Shown in pieces: positions 8,476 to 16,551 of a stretch of DNA of 24,670 bases; positions within the stretch are counted from its first letter, which is position 1; each line of letters starts with the position of its first letter. A program made the translations under genes and the position numbers. The notes below the pieces were generated by a model. The model did not search any database. It was not told the DNA's origin and worked only from the letters and a program-made list of their open reading frames with translations. Origin of the DNA: Promethearchaeota archaeon (GTDB lineage: Archaea > Asgardarchaeota > Lokiarchaeia > Sigynarchaeales > SOKP01); assembly GCA_030605085.1 (NCBI GenBank), contig JAUWBH010000081.1:1-24670 (forward strand), given 5' to 3'.

Positions 8476-9507
8476 CTAATTTAACATGGAATAATTCTTT
8501 CTTATTATTTGATCTGCTTTTTTTATTATTCTTTCAATGATATCGTTGACATCGTCAATACTATCAATAATTCCGATTGATTGGCCCAGTAGTACAGCTC
8601 CATTTTCAGTATCTCCGTTATATACCCTTTCATAAGCGTCCGCGTCTTTCATCATCGATTCCATGGTTATGGTTTTTTCATAAGCCATCATTTCCTCTTT
8701 AGTGGTGGGTGCAGGATGTGCTGAAGCATATTTATTTCTAAATAAACGAATCGGACCAAAGGATCCCGTGAAAAGCCCGGTATCTTGTGGACTACCTGGA
8801 GGAATTAATGCCTTGTAATTTTCGTGAAATTCACTTTGTTTTGAAGCTATAAATCGCGATCCCATAGCAATTGCTCCTGCGCCTAGAGATAGAGCTGCCG
8901 CCAAAGCTTCTCCTGTAGCAAATCCACCGCATGCTATCGTAGGCAAATCAGGAAAAGTTTTGTTAATTTGTTGTAGTAATACTAGCGTTGTAACTTTCTC
9001 ATAAGATTGATGCCCGCCCCCTTCAGTCCCAGTTACCACTATTCCATCTACTTTAGAAGCCACGCATTTCTCTGCAAGCCATACGGCAGGTGCAACATGG
9101 AAGTGCTTTACTTCCGATTTTTCTCTTAATTCTTGGAAATACTTGGATCCTGGAAGAATTTTTGAAGATCCAGCAGAAGTTAGCATATACTTACATTGAT
9201 TTCTCATTTTAGGATTATTCATGATTAGTTTAGGTATTTTTCTAACCATTTCCTTGACTCCTCGATTATTGCGAGATGTAAGGATATTGAGACCGAACGG
9301 CTTATCTGTATGCTCAATCATATATTCCATGCTTGCTAAATGCTCCTTAACGGGGTCTGTGCCTATTATGTTAACATTTGATAAAACCCCCAAACCGCCA
9401 GCCTCACTAACAGCAAGGGCCAAATCACGCGTAAAAAATGGGCCCATGGGAGCACTAAAAATTGGATGTTTTATTCCAAACATTTTTGTTATGTTAGTTT
9501 CTATCAT
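8476..9507 (-). CDS. FMN-dependent nitronate monooxygenase / FabK-like oxidoreductase, copy 1
   Basis: This TIM-barrel flavoprotein (343 aa) is of the 2-nitropropane dioxygenase/enoyl-ACP reductase II superfamily. Visible features are the N-terminal PIFSAPMG strand, the GTEGGGHQ motif with the conserved catalytic His (H166), and the FMN-phosphate loops ACGGFA and AIAMGSRF. The frame could begin at TTG 9520-9522, but ATG 9505-9507 is preferred: GGTGA lies about 8 bases upstream and the start then matches the paralogue at 15529. Members oxidise nitronates or reduce 2-enoyl-acyl thioesters; acyl-CoA genes around both copies make a lipid role attractive but unproven. The 160-base gap upstream contains only AT-rich promoter-like sequence. 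Confidence 0.88.
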   Translation of the reverse strand: MIETNITKMFGIKHPIFSAPMGPFFTRDLALAVSEAGGLGVLSNVNIIGTDPVKEHLASMEYMIEHTDKPFGLNILTSRNNRGVKEMVRKIPKLIMNNPKMRNQCKYMLTSAGSSKILPGSKYFQELREKSEVKHFHVAPAVWLAEKCVASKVDGIVVTGTEGGGHQSYEKVTTLVLLQQINKTFPDLPTIACGGFATGEALAAALSLGAGAIAMGSRFIASKQSEFHENYKALIPPGSPQDTGLFTGSFGPIRLFRNKYASAHPAPTTKEEMMAYEKTITMESMMKDADAYERVYNGDTENGAVLLGQSIGIIDSIDDVNDIIERIIKKADQIIRKNYSMLN

Positions 9508-9685
9508 TTCGTAAATCACCAATATTTGATTTATATTTGATTTGAATAACTCTGCAGAGTTTTTAAAAGTAATTTTTTATTAACTAATAATAAAAGAAAA
9601 TAATTTACGTTAGTAATAGAGAATGAAGAAGTGAGAAGAAAAATTTTTATGGAAAAACTTCACCAAAGAAAAGAGGTAAAAAATA

Positions 9686-10011
9686 ATGACTGATGTAGTC
9701 TCAACTCGATTGGATGAAAAAGAAATTGAAGAATTGAACCAAATCTGCGAAAAGGAACGGATTGACCGTTCAGCATTAATTCGGAAATTTCTCCTTGCCC
9801 AAATTGCTGAATATAGGATGAAAGAAGCTGGTGAAAAATACCGAAAAGGCTTGGTAAGCTTAGCAGAAGCGGCGACTTTGCGAAAGTGTCAATATATGAC
9901 ATGATGGAGTATGTTGAGCGTGAAAAAATTCAATCCCCAGCATTAACTGATGAAGAAATGGAAGAGGACCTGAAAAATGCTAAAAAGTTATTTAAAGAAA
10001 TGGAAAAATAA
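9686..10011 (+). pseudogene. UPF0175/ribbon-helix-helix antitoxin, frameshifted
   Basis: ATG at 9686 follows GAGGT at a good distance. The first 64 or so residues hold a ribbon-helix-helix-like start (VSTRLDEKEIEELNQIC), then KYRKGLVSLAEAAT, the hallmark linker of UPF0175 (VapB-type) antitoxins. The frame then ends early at 9904. Moving to the +1 position at GCG 9880 restores the expected continuation AKVSIYDMMEYVERE and an acidic tail to TAA at 10009-10011. One base therefore seems missing near 9876-9880. This may be real decay, a consensus error or, less likely, programmed frameshifting. The usual adjacent DUF3368/PIN toxin is absent; the following sequence is non-coding and leads into tnpB element 1. 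Confidence 0.7.
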
Positions 10012-10068
10012 AACATGAGATAATAAAATCAATAAAAACAATAAATTATAAATCCAGAGAGAATACTG

Positions 10069-10082
10069 AAAGAGATCTCTTT
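10069..10082. repeat. 14-bp perfect palindrome AAAGAGATCTCTTT
   Basis: A perfect dyad lies 57 bases after the repaired antitoxin stop. It could be an operator for the antitoxin, a transcription-end hairpin or remains of a lost toxin region. The rest of 10083-10245 is AT-rich with no gene. Confidence 0.5.
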
Positions 10083-10245
10083 GTAGCAGTTAATTATTAA
10101 AATTCACCTATATTCAGAATGAGAGAATATAATAATGCAATTATTAGTATTTTTAAGATTTGTAATTATATAAACTTTGATCTAATATTGCTCTTTAACA
10201 GAATGAACTAACTTTATTATTTTTATCGTCTTTAAAAAAGAATAT

Positions 10246-11634
10246 ATTAATCAAGGATAGTATTATCTGATATTCTCAAGACGTAATAATGAGATAATTT
10301 TGAATAAATCAGTAATTTGGCGAGCTATAATCAATATAAAGGATATCCTCATTTAATAACATTAATGGAGACAAATGAATTTTAGTAAGATGATATTAAC
10401 TGAGATTATTCAAGTAAAATCGTCGACAGAATTATCTAAATTGTGTCATAAAGCCAAGAATTTGTACAATTTAGCGAATTGGTATTTTAGACAAGATTTT
10501 TTCAATTTGAATAATATTCTTTCTTATTACGATTTGAATTTCATTCTTAAAAACAAAGAAGCGTATAGAAATTTACCTTCTCAGACATCACAACAAATGC
10601 TTAAATTAGTAACCAGAAATTGTAAATCTTACTTTAAAAGTTTAAGAGAATATAGAAAAGATTACAGAAAGTTTAAGAGAAGACCACGAATTCCAAAATA
10701 CAAAAAGAAAAATGGAGAATCTATCGTTATTTTTACAAATCAACAATGTAGAATTAAGAATGGATATCTCCACTTTCCTAAAAGAGTTAACATCAAACTT
10801 ATAAAAACGAGAATTCAAAATAAATTAAAAGAAGTAAGAATTGTTCCATTAGGAATAAATTACAAAATAGAAATCGTTTACGAAAAAGAAGAACAGAATT
10901 TAGGGTTAAATCAAGACAATGTTTTAGCAATTGATTTGGGATTAAACAATTTTATAACTGCTGTAAACAATATTGGTAAAAAACCAATTATTGTTAAAGG
11001 TAAGATTCTAAAATCCATAAATCAATTTTACAACAAACAATTAGCATATTACAGAAGCGTTGAAAACAAAAAAGGTAATTTTCAAGACACAAAAAGAATT
11101 AAAAAATTAACGTTAAAACGCAACAACAAAATTACTACGTTATTTCACAGAATATCACGGTTCATTGTAGATTATTGCGTTCAAAACAACATTGGAACAA
11201 TCGTAATTGGACGTAATCAAGGTTGGAAACAAAAAATTAACATAGGAAAAAGAAACAATCAAAATTTCGTTCAAATTCCATTTTACAAATTAATACAACA
11301 AATCAAATATAAATCTGAATTAGTAAGAATACAATTTGAAACGGATGACGAGTCTTACACTTCTAAATGTAGTTTTTTAGACAACGAAGAAATCAAAAAA
11401 CACGACAAGTATCTTGGCAAACGAGTAAGGCGAGGGTTATTTCGAGCTTCAAACGGAACGATTATTAACGCCGATGTGAATGCGGCATATAATATCCTGA
11501 AAAAAGCATTCCCAAATTCCATAACGGTTGATGGGATAGAGGCATTCGGATTAATGCCACAAATAATTCAACAAAATATCGTTGACAGTTATTTGAAATA
11601 ATTTGAATATTATTTTATTCATTTTAATAGTCTA
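10246..11634 (+). mobile_element. IS605/IS1341-like tnpB-only element, copy 1
   Basis: Limits are set by comparison with the second copy. Both share ATTAATCAAG at the outer left (10246-10255), AATAAATCAGTAA just before tnpB (10303-10315), and a similar 3' tail running from TTATTTGAAATAA to about TCTA (11631-11634). The left end has an inverted pair ATTATCT/AGATAAT (10262-10268, 10292-10298) that could form the subterminal hairpin of this family. No tnpA is present, so movement would need a transposase in trans. The right end and the 3' part of tnpB are where the guide (omega) RNA is expected. The exact ends are uncertain by some tens of bases. Confidence 0.55.
10390..11601 (+). CDS. tnpB: TnpB-family RNA-guided nuclease homologue, copy 1
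   Basis: The open frame starts at ATG 10375; ATG 10390 is preferred because homology to copy 2 begins there (403 aa). Residues below count from 10375. Order: N-terminal REC-like/basic region with KRRPRIPKYKKK (101-112), RuvC-I with D187 in AIDLG, RuvC-II region GTIVIGRNQGWK (274-285), and RuvC-III with D367 in INADVNAAYNI. At the place of the usual RuvC-II Glu there is Gly/Arg (IVIGRN), and the C4 zinc ribbon is reduced to one Cys (C332). A conserved acid cluster ETDDE (322-326) just after RuvC-II may supply the missing carboxylate. Copy 2 is about 86% identical by hand alignment, and both are full length, suggesting recent spread and selection. Confidence 0.9.
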   Translation: MILTEIIQVKSSTELSKLCHKAKNLYNLANWYFRQDFFNLNNILSYYDLNFILKNKEAYRNLPSQTSQQMLKLVTRNCKSYFKSLREYRKDYRKFKRRPRIPKYKKKNGESIVIFTNQQCRIKNGYLHFPKRVNIKLIKTRIQNKLKEVRIVPLGINYKIEIVYEKEEQNLGLNQDNVLAIDLGLNNFITAVNNIGKKPIIVKGKILKSINQFYNKQLAYYRSVENKKGNFQDTKRIKKLTLKRNNKITTLFHRISRFIVDYCVQNNIGTIVIGRNQGWKQKINIGKRNNQNFVQIPFYKLIQQIKYKSELVRIQFETDDESYTSKCSFLDNEEIKKHDKYLGKRVRRGLFRASNGTIINADVNAAYNILKKAFPNSITVDGIEAFGLMPQIIQQNIVDSYLK

Positions 11635-11672
11635 ATACATTAATAATAAAAATAAGAAAAAAAAATTTATAT

Positions 11673-12044
11673 TTATTTTGTTTTTAAAACGATTGTGATT
11701 GCTCTTGTAAGGCGGATAACATCCATAACTTTCCCTTTCTCTACTGTAATCTGTTCTCTGCTTATGGCGTGCGTGAAGTCCCCCTTTCCTTCGCATATTC
11801 TTACGATTGCATTATTATCTCCGGTCATTATAACACCGGGATCTGAAGCTGTTCCTAAAACTAATTTAGCTTGACGATTATTAATTTCTACAAAAAATGG
11901 GTCTTCATTATCCAAATTTAATTGAAAAGTCATTTCCCAATCGACTTCTTTTCCCGCAACATCAGTTACGAAAACTGCTTGAGCTTTTTCAATAGTATTC
12001 AATTTATCTAAGATCTTTCCTAAACTTTCGCTTGCTACGCCCAT
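11673..12044 (-). CDS. SCP2 sterol-carrier/lipid-binding domain protein
   Basis: This 123-aa protein is about the size of one SCP2 domain. It shows the amphipathic first helix, a beta-sheet core with WEMTFQLNL, the segment DPGVIMTGDNNAIVRICEG typical of SCP2 domains (substrate tunnel wall), and a hydrophobic C-terminal helix. SCP2 proteins bind acyl-CoA and other lipids and pass them to enzymes; in eukaryotic SCP-x a thiolase and SCP2 are fused, and here they are separate genes in one operon. It lies three bases after the DUF35 gene, with GGAGGAGAG before its ATG, and is the last gene of the operon. The 70 bases downstream separate it from tnpB element 1. Confidence 0.85.
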   Translation of the reverse strand: MGVASESLGKILDKLNTIEKAQAVFVTDVAGKEVDWEMTFQLNLDNEDPFFVEINNRQAKLVLGTASDPGVIMTGDNNAIVRICEGKGDFTHAISREQITVEKGKVMDVIRLTRAITIVLKTK

Positions 12045-12047
12045 TTT

Positions 12048-12545
12048 TTACTCTCCTCCCTCATATTCTGGTTTGTTAATCCAAATGTCGTATTCTTCCT
12101 CAGGAACGAAGAAAAAATCGGTCATTTTACCATCTCTTTCTTTTGAAAATACTGCTCTAACTCTTTGTCCTTTTTTTATTTTTGAAGGAACTAAATTTTC
12201 CGAAAAAATACCTTGAAGTAGTGCCGTGTCCGCTCCATCCAACTTTATAAAGCCTATACCATATGGAATTGCTTTTATAAAAGCTGAAGTGGTGTACCAC
12301 ACGATGGTGCTAACTTCGATCGTTCCCGTTTGCTTCATTTCAATCCAATCGGCAGGTTCATAACATTCAGAGCAATTGATTCTTGGAGGCATCCAAATCT
12401 TTCCACATTTAGTGCATTTTGTACCTAATAGCTTTTTGTTGTTTTTTAACTCAATAAAGAACTTCGATTGACCACCTAAGCTATACTTGTAATTAATGAC
12501 AATTTTATCTCTTATCTGATGGTCCTGAAATTTTTGATCACTCAT
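12048..12545 (-). CDS. DUF35 Zn-ribbon/OB-fold protein (second module)
   Basis: This 165-aa protein is a paralogue of the DUF35 at 5058-5552, with the N-terminal helical arm, zinc ribbon C44, C47, C58, C61 and a C-terminal OB-fold. Its ATG overlaps the thiolase stop in ATGA (12542-12545), showing translational coupling and a normal stop use of TGA here. It ends three bases before the SCP2 gene. The role inferred from the family is to hold the thiolase-like partner and help channel an acyl-CoA or lipid ligand, perhaps handed over by SCP2. Confidence 0.9.
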   Translation of the reverse strand: MSDQKFQDHQIRDKIVINYKYSLGGQSKFFIELKNNKKLLGTKCTKCGKIWMPPRINCSECYEPADWIEMKQTGTIEVSTIVWYTTSAFIKAIPYGIGFIKLDGADTALLQGIFSENLVPSKIKKGQRVRAVFSKERDGKMTDFFFVPEEEYDIWINKPEYEGGE

Positions 12546-13831
12546 GGTTTTTTCAACCCCTCCTCATTTGCCATTACAATAATAGCAGCATATGCTGCTC
12601 CTGGGCCTCCGATTGAATGAGCTATTGACCGTCCTTTTTCAATTGTCACTTGGTGTTTGGCTGCTTCTCCCCTAATTTGTAGCGCAGCCTCTCCTGTACT
12701 CATTATGCCAGTTGCACCCACAGCATGTCCACAGCCAATTAATCCTCCCGAAGGACAACAGGGCAATTCACCATTTAGCCAAGGACCTTCTCCTGATTTT
12801 TCAAAAGAATTTTCAATCCAAGGACCACCCTCTCCAAATGGTACAAATCCTAATTCTTCATAGCTAATAACCTCCTGGCCTGAGAAAGCATCATGGAGTT
12901 CAGCAAGATCAATCTGTTCCTTAATTTTGTTATAATCAAGACCCGCCATTTTATATGCTGCTTTAGCAGCTTCAATGTTAGAATAAAGTCGTCCAATGCT
13001 CTCTCTATTCCCTATAAAGCAATCTGTATTCGCAGCAGCCACTCCTGTTATCCATATAGGCTTTTCTACTCCCAATTCTTTCACTTTTTGTTCATTTGCT
13101 AAAATCAACGCCGCAGAAGCCTCAGAATATAGACAGCAATCTAACATTTTGAATGGATAGCAAATAATTCTTGAATTCATAACATCTTCAACTGTTATTT
13201 CCATTGGTGATTGAGCTTTTGGATTAAGCATCGCATTTCCATGGTTTTTGATCGAGACATTAACCCATTAAAACTAAATGATTTAATGTTAAGCCATCTG
13301 TTCCTCGGTCGGGTTTCCGAATTCTTCATAATGCGCATTAACCATTGATACATAGGAGCTTGCGGCCATCATTCCCATAGGATATTCATAGGTCATGTCC
13401 GCAGAGTAGGCAATGGCATTTAACACTTCAGGTGTGGTGACACCTGTCTGTTCGTCATAACAATCATTACATTTTTCTAAACCTAAACATAGGCATAAAT
13501 CTGATAATCCCGAAGCTACTTCAGCGTAAGCCATTCTAACCGTATAACCTCCCGTTGCGCCTCCAGATGCGATTCTCGTGCCAGGCTTATTGTTCATTCC
13601 CAGATAACTATTAGTAAAGATATCGGGCATAAATTGACGTTCAAAAAGCTCATTATAAATTCCATAGACAGTGGACTGCAAATCTTTATGAGTAATTTGG
13701 GCATTATTCTTATTTGCATCATCAAGAGCTAACTTTGTGGCGTCATACGCCAGTTCGAAATATGTTTTATCAAGATATCTTGCTCTAAAAGGAGTAATAC
13801 CTACTCCGATTATCGCTACTTTGTTTGGCAT
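12542..13831 (-). pseudogene. Thiolase-like protein C, interrupted by a 30-bp stop-filled insertion
   Basis: Two halves in the same frame make one SCP-x/lipid-transfer-type thiolase of about 419 aa once 30 bases (13262-13291) are removed. The N-terminal half (180 aa from ATG 13831, with AAGGT upstream) ends at EEQMA. The second half resumes at NVSIKNHGNAM, which is the expected continuation. The 30 bases hold four in-frame stops (TAA, TAA, TAG, TAA). The nucleophile loop reads GGATGG (90-95), again without Cys. The His loop CGHAVGATG, the ELHDAFS loop and the late GGPG are kept. The gene is coupled by ATGA to DUF35 and then SCP2. It could be a recent pseudogene, an assembly error, or a gene rescued by RNA processing. 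Confidence 0.8.
13262..13291 (-). other. 30-bp foldback insertion in thiolase C
   Basis: On the minus strand the arms TTAACATTAAA (13292-13282) and TTTAATGGGTTAA (13272-13260) pair, apart from a two-G bulge, around a 9-base loop. TTAA occurs at both borders, 29 bases apart. Length is a multiple of three and the flanking thiolase frame is unchanged. A canonical archaeal bulge-helix-bulge was not convincing. Confidence 0.5.
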
Positions 13832-14162
13832 TTATTTTTCTACCTTCTTACATTTTTATGTTATTTTATTTCATTTAGATTTAATGATAATTTAATTTAG
13901 ATTAGATTTAATACTATTTAATCTTTTTAAATAATGGTAAAAATTAATCAAACTATTCAAGAAATTAGATTTTTTTACTTTATGTTTTCAAGGCTTAAAA
14001 CTCTTGATAATTTATTATATTGTTAGTATTCTAAGTGTTTAATTTTATAAAAATAATAAAAAAATATCTATAAAAGACATCTTTTAATATTGTCATAAAA
14101 ATATAAACATAATTCTGAAAAAAAATATAAGATTGAAAATCTATTAATATTATAGAAAAAAT
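13832..14162. other. 331-bp AT-rich intergenic region
   Basis: This divergent gap lies between thiolase C (minus) and the antitoxin (plus). No open frame of note was found. Near 13874-13922 there are loosely repeated ATTTAGATTTAAT-like strings, but they are low in complexity. It probably holds both promoters. Confidence 0.5.
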
Positions 14163-14405
14163 ATGACAGATATTAGATTTACTATTTCAGAAGAGATGTT
14201 AAAGCGGATGAAAAAGTATCCAGAGATAATTTGGGAAAAAATTGCTAAAAGTGCTGTTGAAAAATATCTTGAGAAATTAGAGGTAGCTGATAAATTAGCA
14301 TCTAAAAGCTCTTTCTCTTTGGAAGATGCAGATGAATTAGGAGATGAAATCAAACAAAAAATGTGGGAGAGACATAAATATTACTTAGATAATCTTAAAA
14401 AATGA
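14163..14405 (+). CDS. Probable VapB-like antitoxin
   Basis: The 80-aa protein is charged and helical: a short strand DIRFTIS (3-9) followed by two helices, as in small ribbon-helix-helix-like archaeal antitoxins, and an acidic then basic C-terminal helix that could wrap the toxin. The main support is context: its TGA overlaps the ATG of a PIN-domain gene in ATGA (14402-14405), the classic antitoxin-toxin coupling. No ribosome site was seen before the ATG. It would bind and silence the PIN nuclease and repress its own promoter in the gap upstream. Confidence 0.72.
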   Translation: MTDIRFTISEEMLKRMKKYPEIIWEKIAKSAVEKYLEKLEVADKLASKSSFSLEDADELGDEIKQKMWERHKYYLDNLKK

Positions 14406-14884
14406 AGTTAATAATCGATACAAACATAATTTTTTCGGGATTAATTAAACAATCAATAACTAGAGAAATCCTTTTAAGCCCTTATTTTGAATTTTACATA
14501 CCTGATTTCTATAATATTGAATTAAACAAATATAAATCCTATATTAGTCTTAAATTTAATGGAAATGAAGGAGATCTTGATGATTTAATTACTATACTTC
14601 ATGAAAAGCTTTTTATAGTTCCAGAGAACGAATATTCTGACAAAGTAGAAAAAGCTAAAGCAATTATCGGTAAGTTTGACCTAAAAGATGTTCCTTTTAT
14701 AGCACTAGCTTTATCTATAGAAAACGATGGGATTTGGACTAGGGATGACCACTTCAATAAGCAAAATGAGATCAAAATTTATTCTACAAGTGATTTGCTT
14801 TCAATTTATGATGAAAAAATAAAATATGATAAAGAAACTGAAATGGATAATCAAAAAGAAACAGGATATAAGGAATTAAAATAA
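14402..14884 (+). CDS. vapC: PIN-domain ribonuclease toxin (VapC-like)
   Basis: This 160-aa PIN-fold protein carries the four-acid metal site: D6 in IIDTN, E40 in NIELNKYK, D96 in KDVPFIALAL, and D115 (with D116) in IWTRDDHF. VapC-type toxins cleave tRNA or rRNA when freed from the antitoxin. PIN proteins with this KYK after the Glu and a late IWT+D are common in archaea. The last 25 or so residues are a charged tail beyond the domain. It is translationally coupled to the antitoxin. All four acids are present, so it is probably active. Confidence 0.87.
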   Translation: MKLIIDTNIIFSGLIKQSITREILLSPYFEFYIPDFYNIELNKYKSYISLKFNGNEGDLDDLITILHEKLFIVPENEYSDKVEKAKAIIGKFDLKDVPFIALALSIENDGIWTRDDHFNKQNEIKIYSTSDLLSIYDEKIKYDKETEMDNQKETGYKELK

Positions 14885-14904
14885 AAAATTTTAACCTATT
14901 TCCT

Positions 14905-15201
14905 TTAAATCCGCAAGAGCGTTATTTTTAACGCTAGCCATAACACCAACCCGTCTTTATCTATAAGTTTATTGAATAAACAATCTTTACTTAGGTCAAT
15001 AATATCCACAGGTTTAGATAAATTTCTATATAATTCCCAACAAAAATCGAAAAATAATTTAGGAGATATACCTCGCACACCGATATCTATATCTCGTGCA
15101 TCGATCCTCTCTTTCGAGGAGCCGAAAAGAATAACTTTTTCTAAGTTATATTTTTTCGCGTACATTAATATTATATTCTTATCTTTTTCGGATATCATCA
15201 T
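14905..15201 (-). CDS. MNT-type minimal nucleotidyltransferase
   Basis: This 98-aa protein of the NTP_transf_2 superfamily has GSS (27-29) in LFGSS and the metal pair D37/D39 in ARDIDIG, with a later acid near VDIID. MNT proteins of this size usually pair with a HEPN toxin and neutralise it by AMP addition; no HEPN gene is adjacent, so this may be an orphan or serve a distant partner. The C-terminus after KDGLVLW is unusual, and its coding sequence holds a hairpin AGCGTTA/TAACGCT (14918-14935). It converges with vapC (20-base gap). A strong BRE/TATA box precedes it. Confidence 0.82.
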   Translation of the reverse strand: MMISEKDKNIILMYAKKYNLEKVILFGSSKERIDARDIDIGVRGISPKLFFDFCWELYRNLSKPVDIIDLSKDCLFNKLIDKDGLVLWLALKITLLRI

Positions 15202-15223
15202 GTATTATATCTTTTTTAAAATA

Positions 15224-15236
15224 TATTTAAATTTCG
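15224..15236 (-). promoter_or_regulatory. BRE/TATA promoter of the MNT gene
   Basis: On the minus strand the sequence CGAAATTTAAATA fits the archaeal BRE plus TATA consensus and is centred about 26 bases before the ATG, so transcription would start at or next to the start codon (leaderless). The remainder of the 15202-15528 gap shows no convincing gene. Confidence 0.5.
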
Positions 15237-15494
15237 GAGTGCATTCCAATAATCCATTTAATAAATATTTGAGAGAGAAAAGAAATTTGATAGTTGCTTG
15301 CCCCTTTTTTAATAATGTTGGTTGGCAAAGATTCACGCTTATTATAAAGATTTAATTCTTCTTCACTTATATTAATTTAATAACCAGATTTCTTTCCAGA
15401 TATTTCTTTTATTACAACTTTAAATTTAATATGATCATATCGATTATATAAAAGAATTGAATGTCATAGTTTTTTTAGCTCCAAAGATGTAATT

Positions 15495-15504
15495 ACATAT
15501 ATAG
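15495..15504 (+). promoter_or_regulatory. Putative TATA box for FMN oxidoreductase copy 2
   Basis: ACATATATAG lies 25-34 bases before the ATG at 15529. AT-rich surroundings limit confidence. Confidence 0.3.
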
Positions 15505-15528
15505 TATTAATTTTAAAAGGGAAAAAAA

Positions 15529-16551
15529 ATGATAAAAACACGCATAACAGAAATGTTTGGGATTAAATATCCTATTCTTAGTGCTCCGATGGGTCCTTTC
15601 TATACCACAGAGTTAACGATAGCCGTTTCTGAAGCAGGAGGTTTAGGGACACTAAGCCATGTGACTTTGCTAGGAAAAAATTCTATACAAGATATGAAAG
15701 AGCAGCTTAATAAGGTAATTGAAGGAACTGATAAACCATTTGGTGTAAATGTACGGACGGCTAGACTTCAAACAGATCACAAGATAATCTTAAGGAAAAT
15801 AGCAGAATGGCGCAAAAAAAGTCCAAAATTGCGAGAACAATTAATATATGGGCTAACGAGCGCAGGAGGTTCAAGACCAACAAGTAAATTATGGAAAAAA
15901 TCTGCTCCAGATATGTACCACTTCCATGTTGCGCCAGCTTTATGGTTGGTAGATAAAGTAGTTGCGGCGGGATGTGATGGTATTGTTGCTACAGGTACTG
16001 AAGGTGGGGGACATCAAAGCTACGAACGAATTACTACTTTAGTTTTGGTAACACAGGTAGCTCAAAAGTATCCAGAGAAACTATTAATTGCCTGTGGAGG
16101 ATTTGCTTCTCCAGAAGGAGTAGCTGCAGGTCTTGCTATGGGCGCTGATGCCGTTGCGATGGGAACTCGTTTTATTGCATCAAATCAGAGCGAATTCCAC
16201 CCTAATTATAAAGGACTTATCCCTCCAGCAGCAGCCAAGGATACTATACTTACTACTGGAGGATTCGGCCCTATACGCTTGTTAAAGAACAAATTCTGCT
16301 TAGAACACGGTAGAGTGGTTTCAAAGGATGAAAAACTCGCTCAAGAAATATCTTACGATATAGACGGATTCTTCGATGACTTGAAAAAATACATGATTGT
16401 GTATACCGAAGGAGATGTGGAAAATGGCGCTATACCAGTAGGGCAAACGGTCGGTTTAATCGATTCGATAATGGATGTGGACGATATTATATCAAGCTTC
16501 ACAAAAGGAGCAGAAAAAATATTGAAAAATCTTTGTTCAAAAATTTCTTAA
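15529..16551 (+). CDS. FMN-dependent nitronate monooxygenase / FabK-like oxidoreductase, copy 2
   Basis: The 340-aa protein is a paralogue of the one at 8476-9507, with the same PILSAPMG strand, GTEGGGHQ motif (H162), FMN loops ACGGFAS and AVAMGTRF, and the Q-S-E-F-H segment. The sequences diverge mainly in the 60-130 region, which forms the substrate side, so the two may act on different substrates. ATG follows AAAAGGGA, a weak ribosome site. It faces the acyl-CoA synthetase gene tail to tail. A lipid or enoyl-thioester substrate is inferred from the neighbourhood; nitronate oxidation is the default family annotation. Confidence 0.88.
   Translation: MIKTRITEMFGIKYPILSAPMGPFYTTELTIAVSEAGGLGTLSHVTLLGKNSIQDMKEQLNKVIEGTDKPFGVNVRTARLQTDHKIILRKIAEWRKKSPKLREQLIYGLTSAGGSRPTSKLWKKSAPDMYHFHVAPALWLVDKVVAAGCDGIVATGTEGGGHQSYERITTLVLVTQVAQKYPEKLLIACGGFASPEGVAAGLAMGADAVAMGTRFIASNQSEFHPNYKGLIPPAAAKDTILTTGGFGPIRLLKNKFCLEHGRVVSKDEKLAQEISYDIDGFFDDLKKYMIVYTEGDVENGAIPVGQTVGLIDSIMDVDDIISSFTKGAEKILKNLCSKIS

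Noticed and set aside
13255..13300. Canonical bulge-helix-bulge archaeal intron in thiolase C
   Set aside because: A 4-bp TTAA helix and a 2-base bulge can be drawn, but the opposite bulge would be six bases and the outer helix is weak, so the strict splice motif is not met.
14972..15355. 127-aa plus-strand frame across the MNT gene
   Set aside because: It is opposite the conserved GSS and DxD motifs of the nucleotidyltransferase and resembles no protein.
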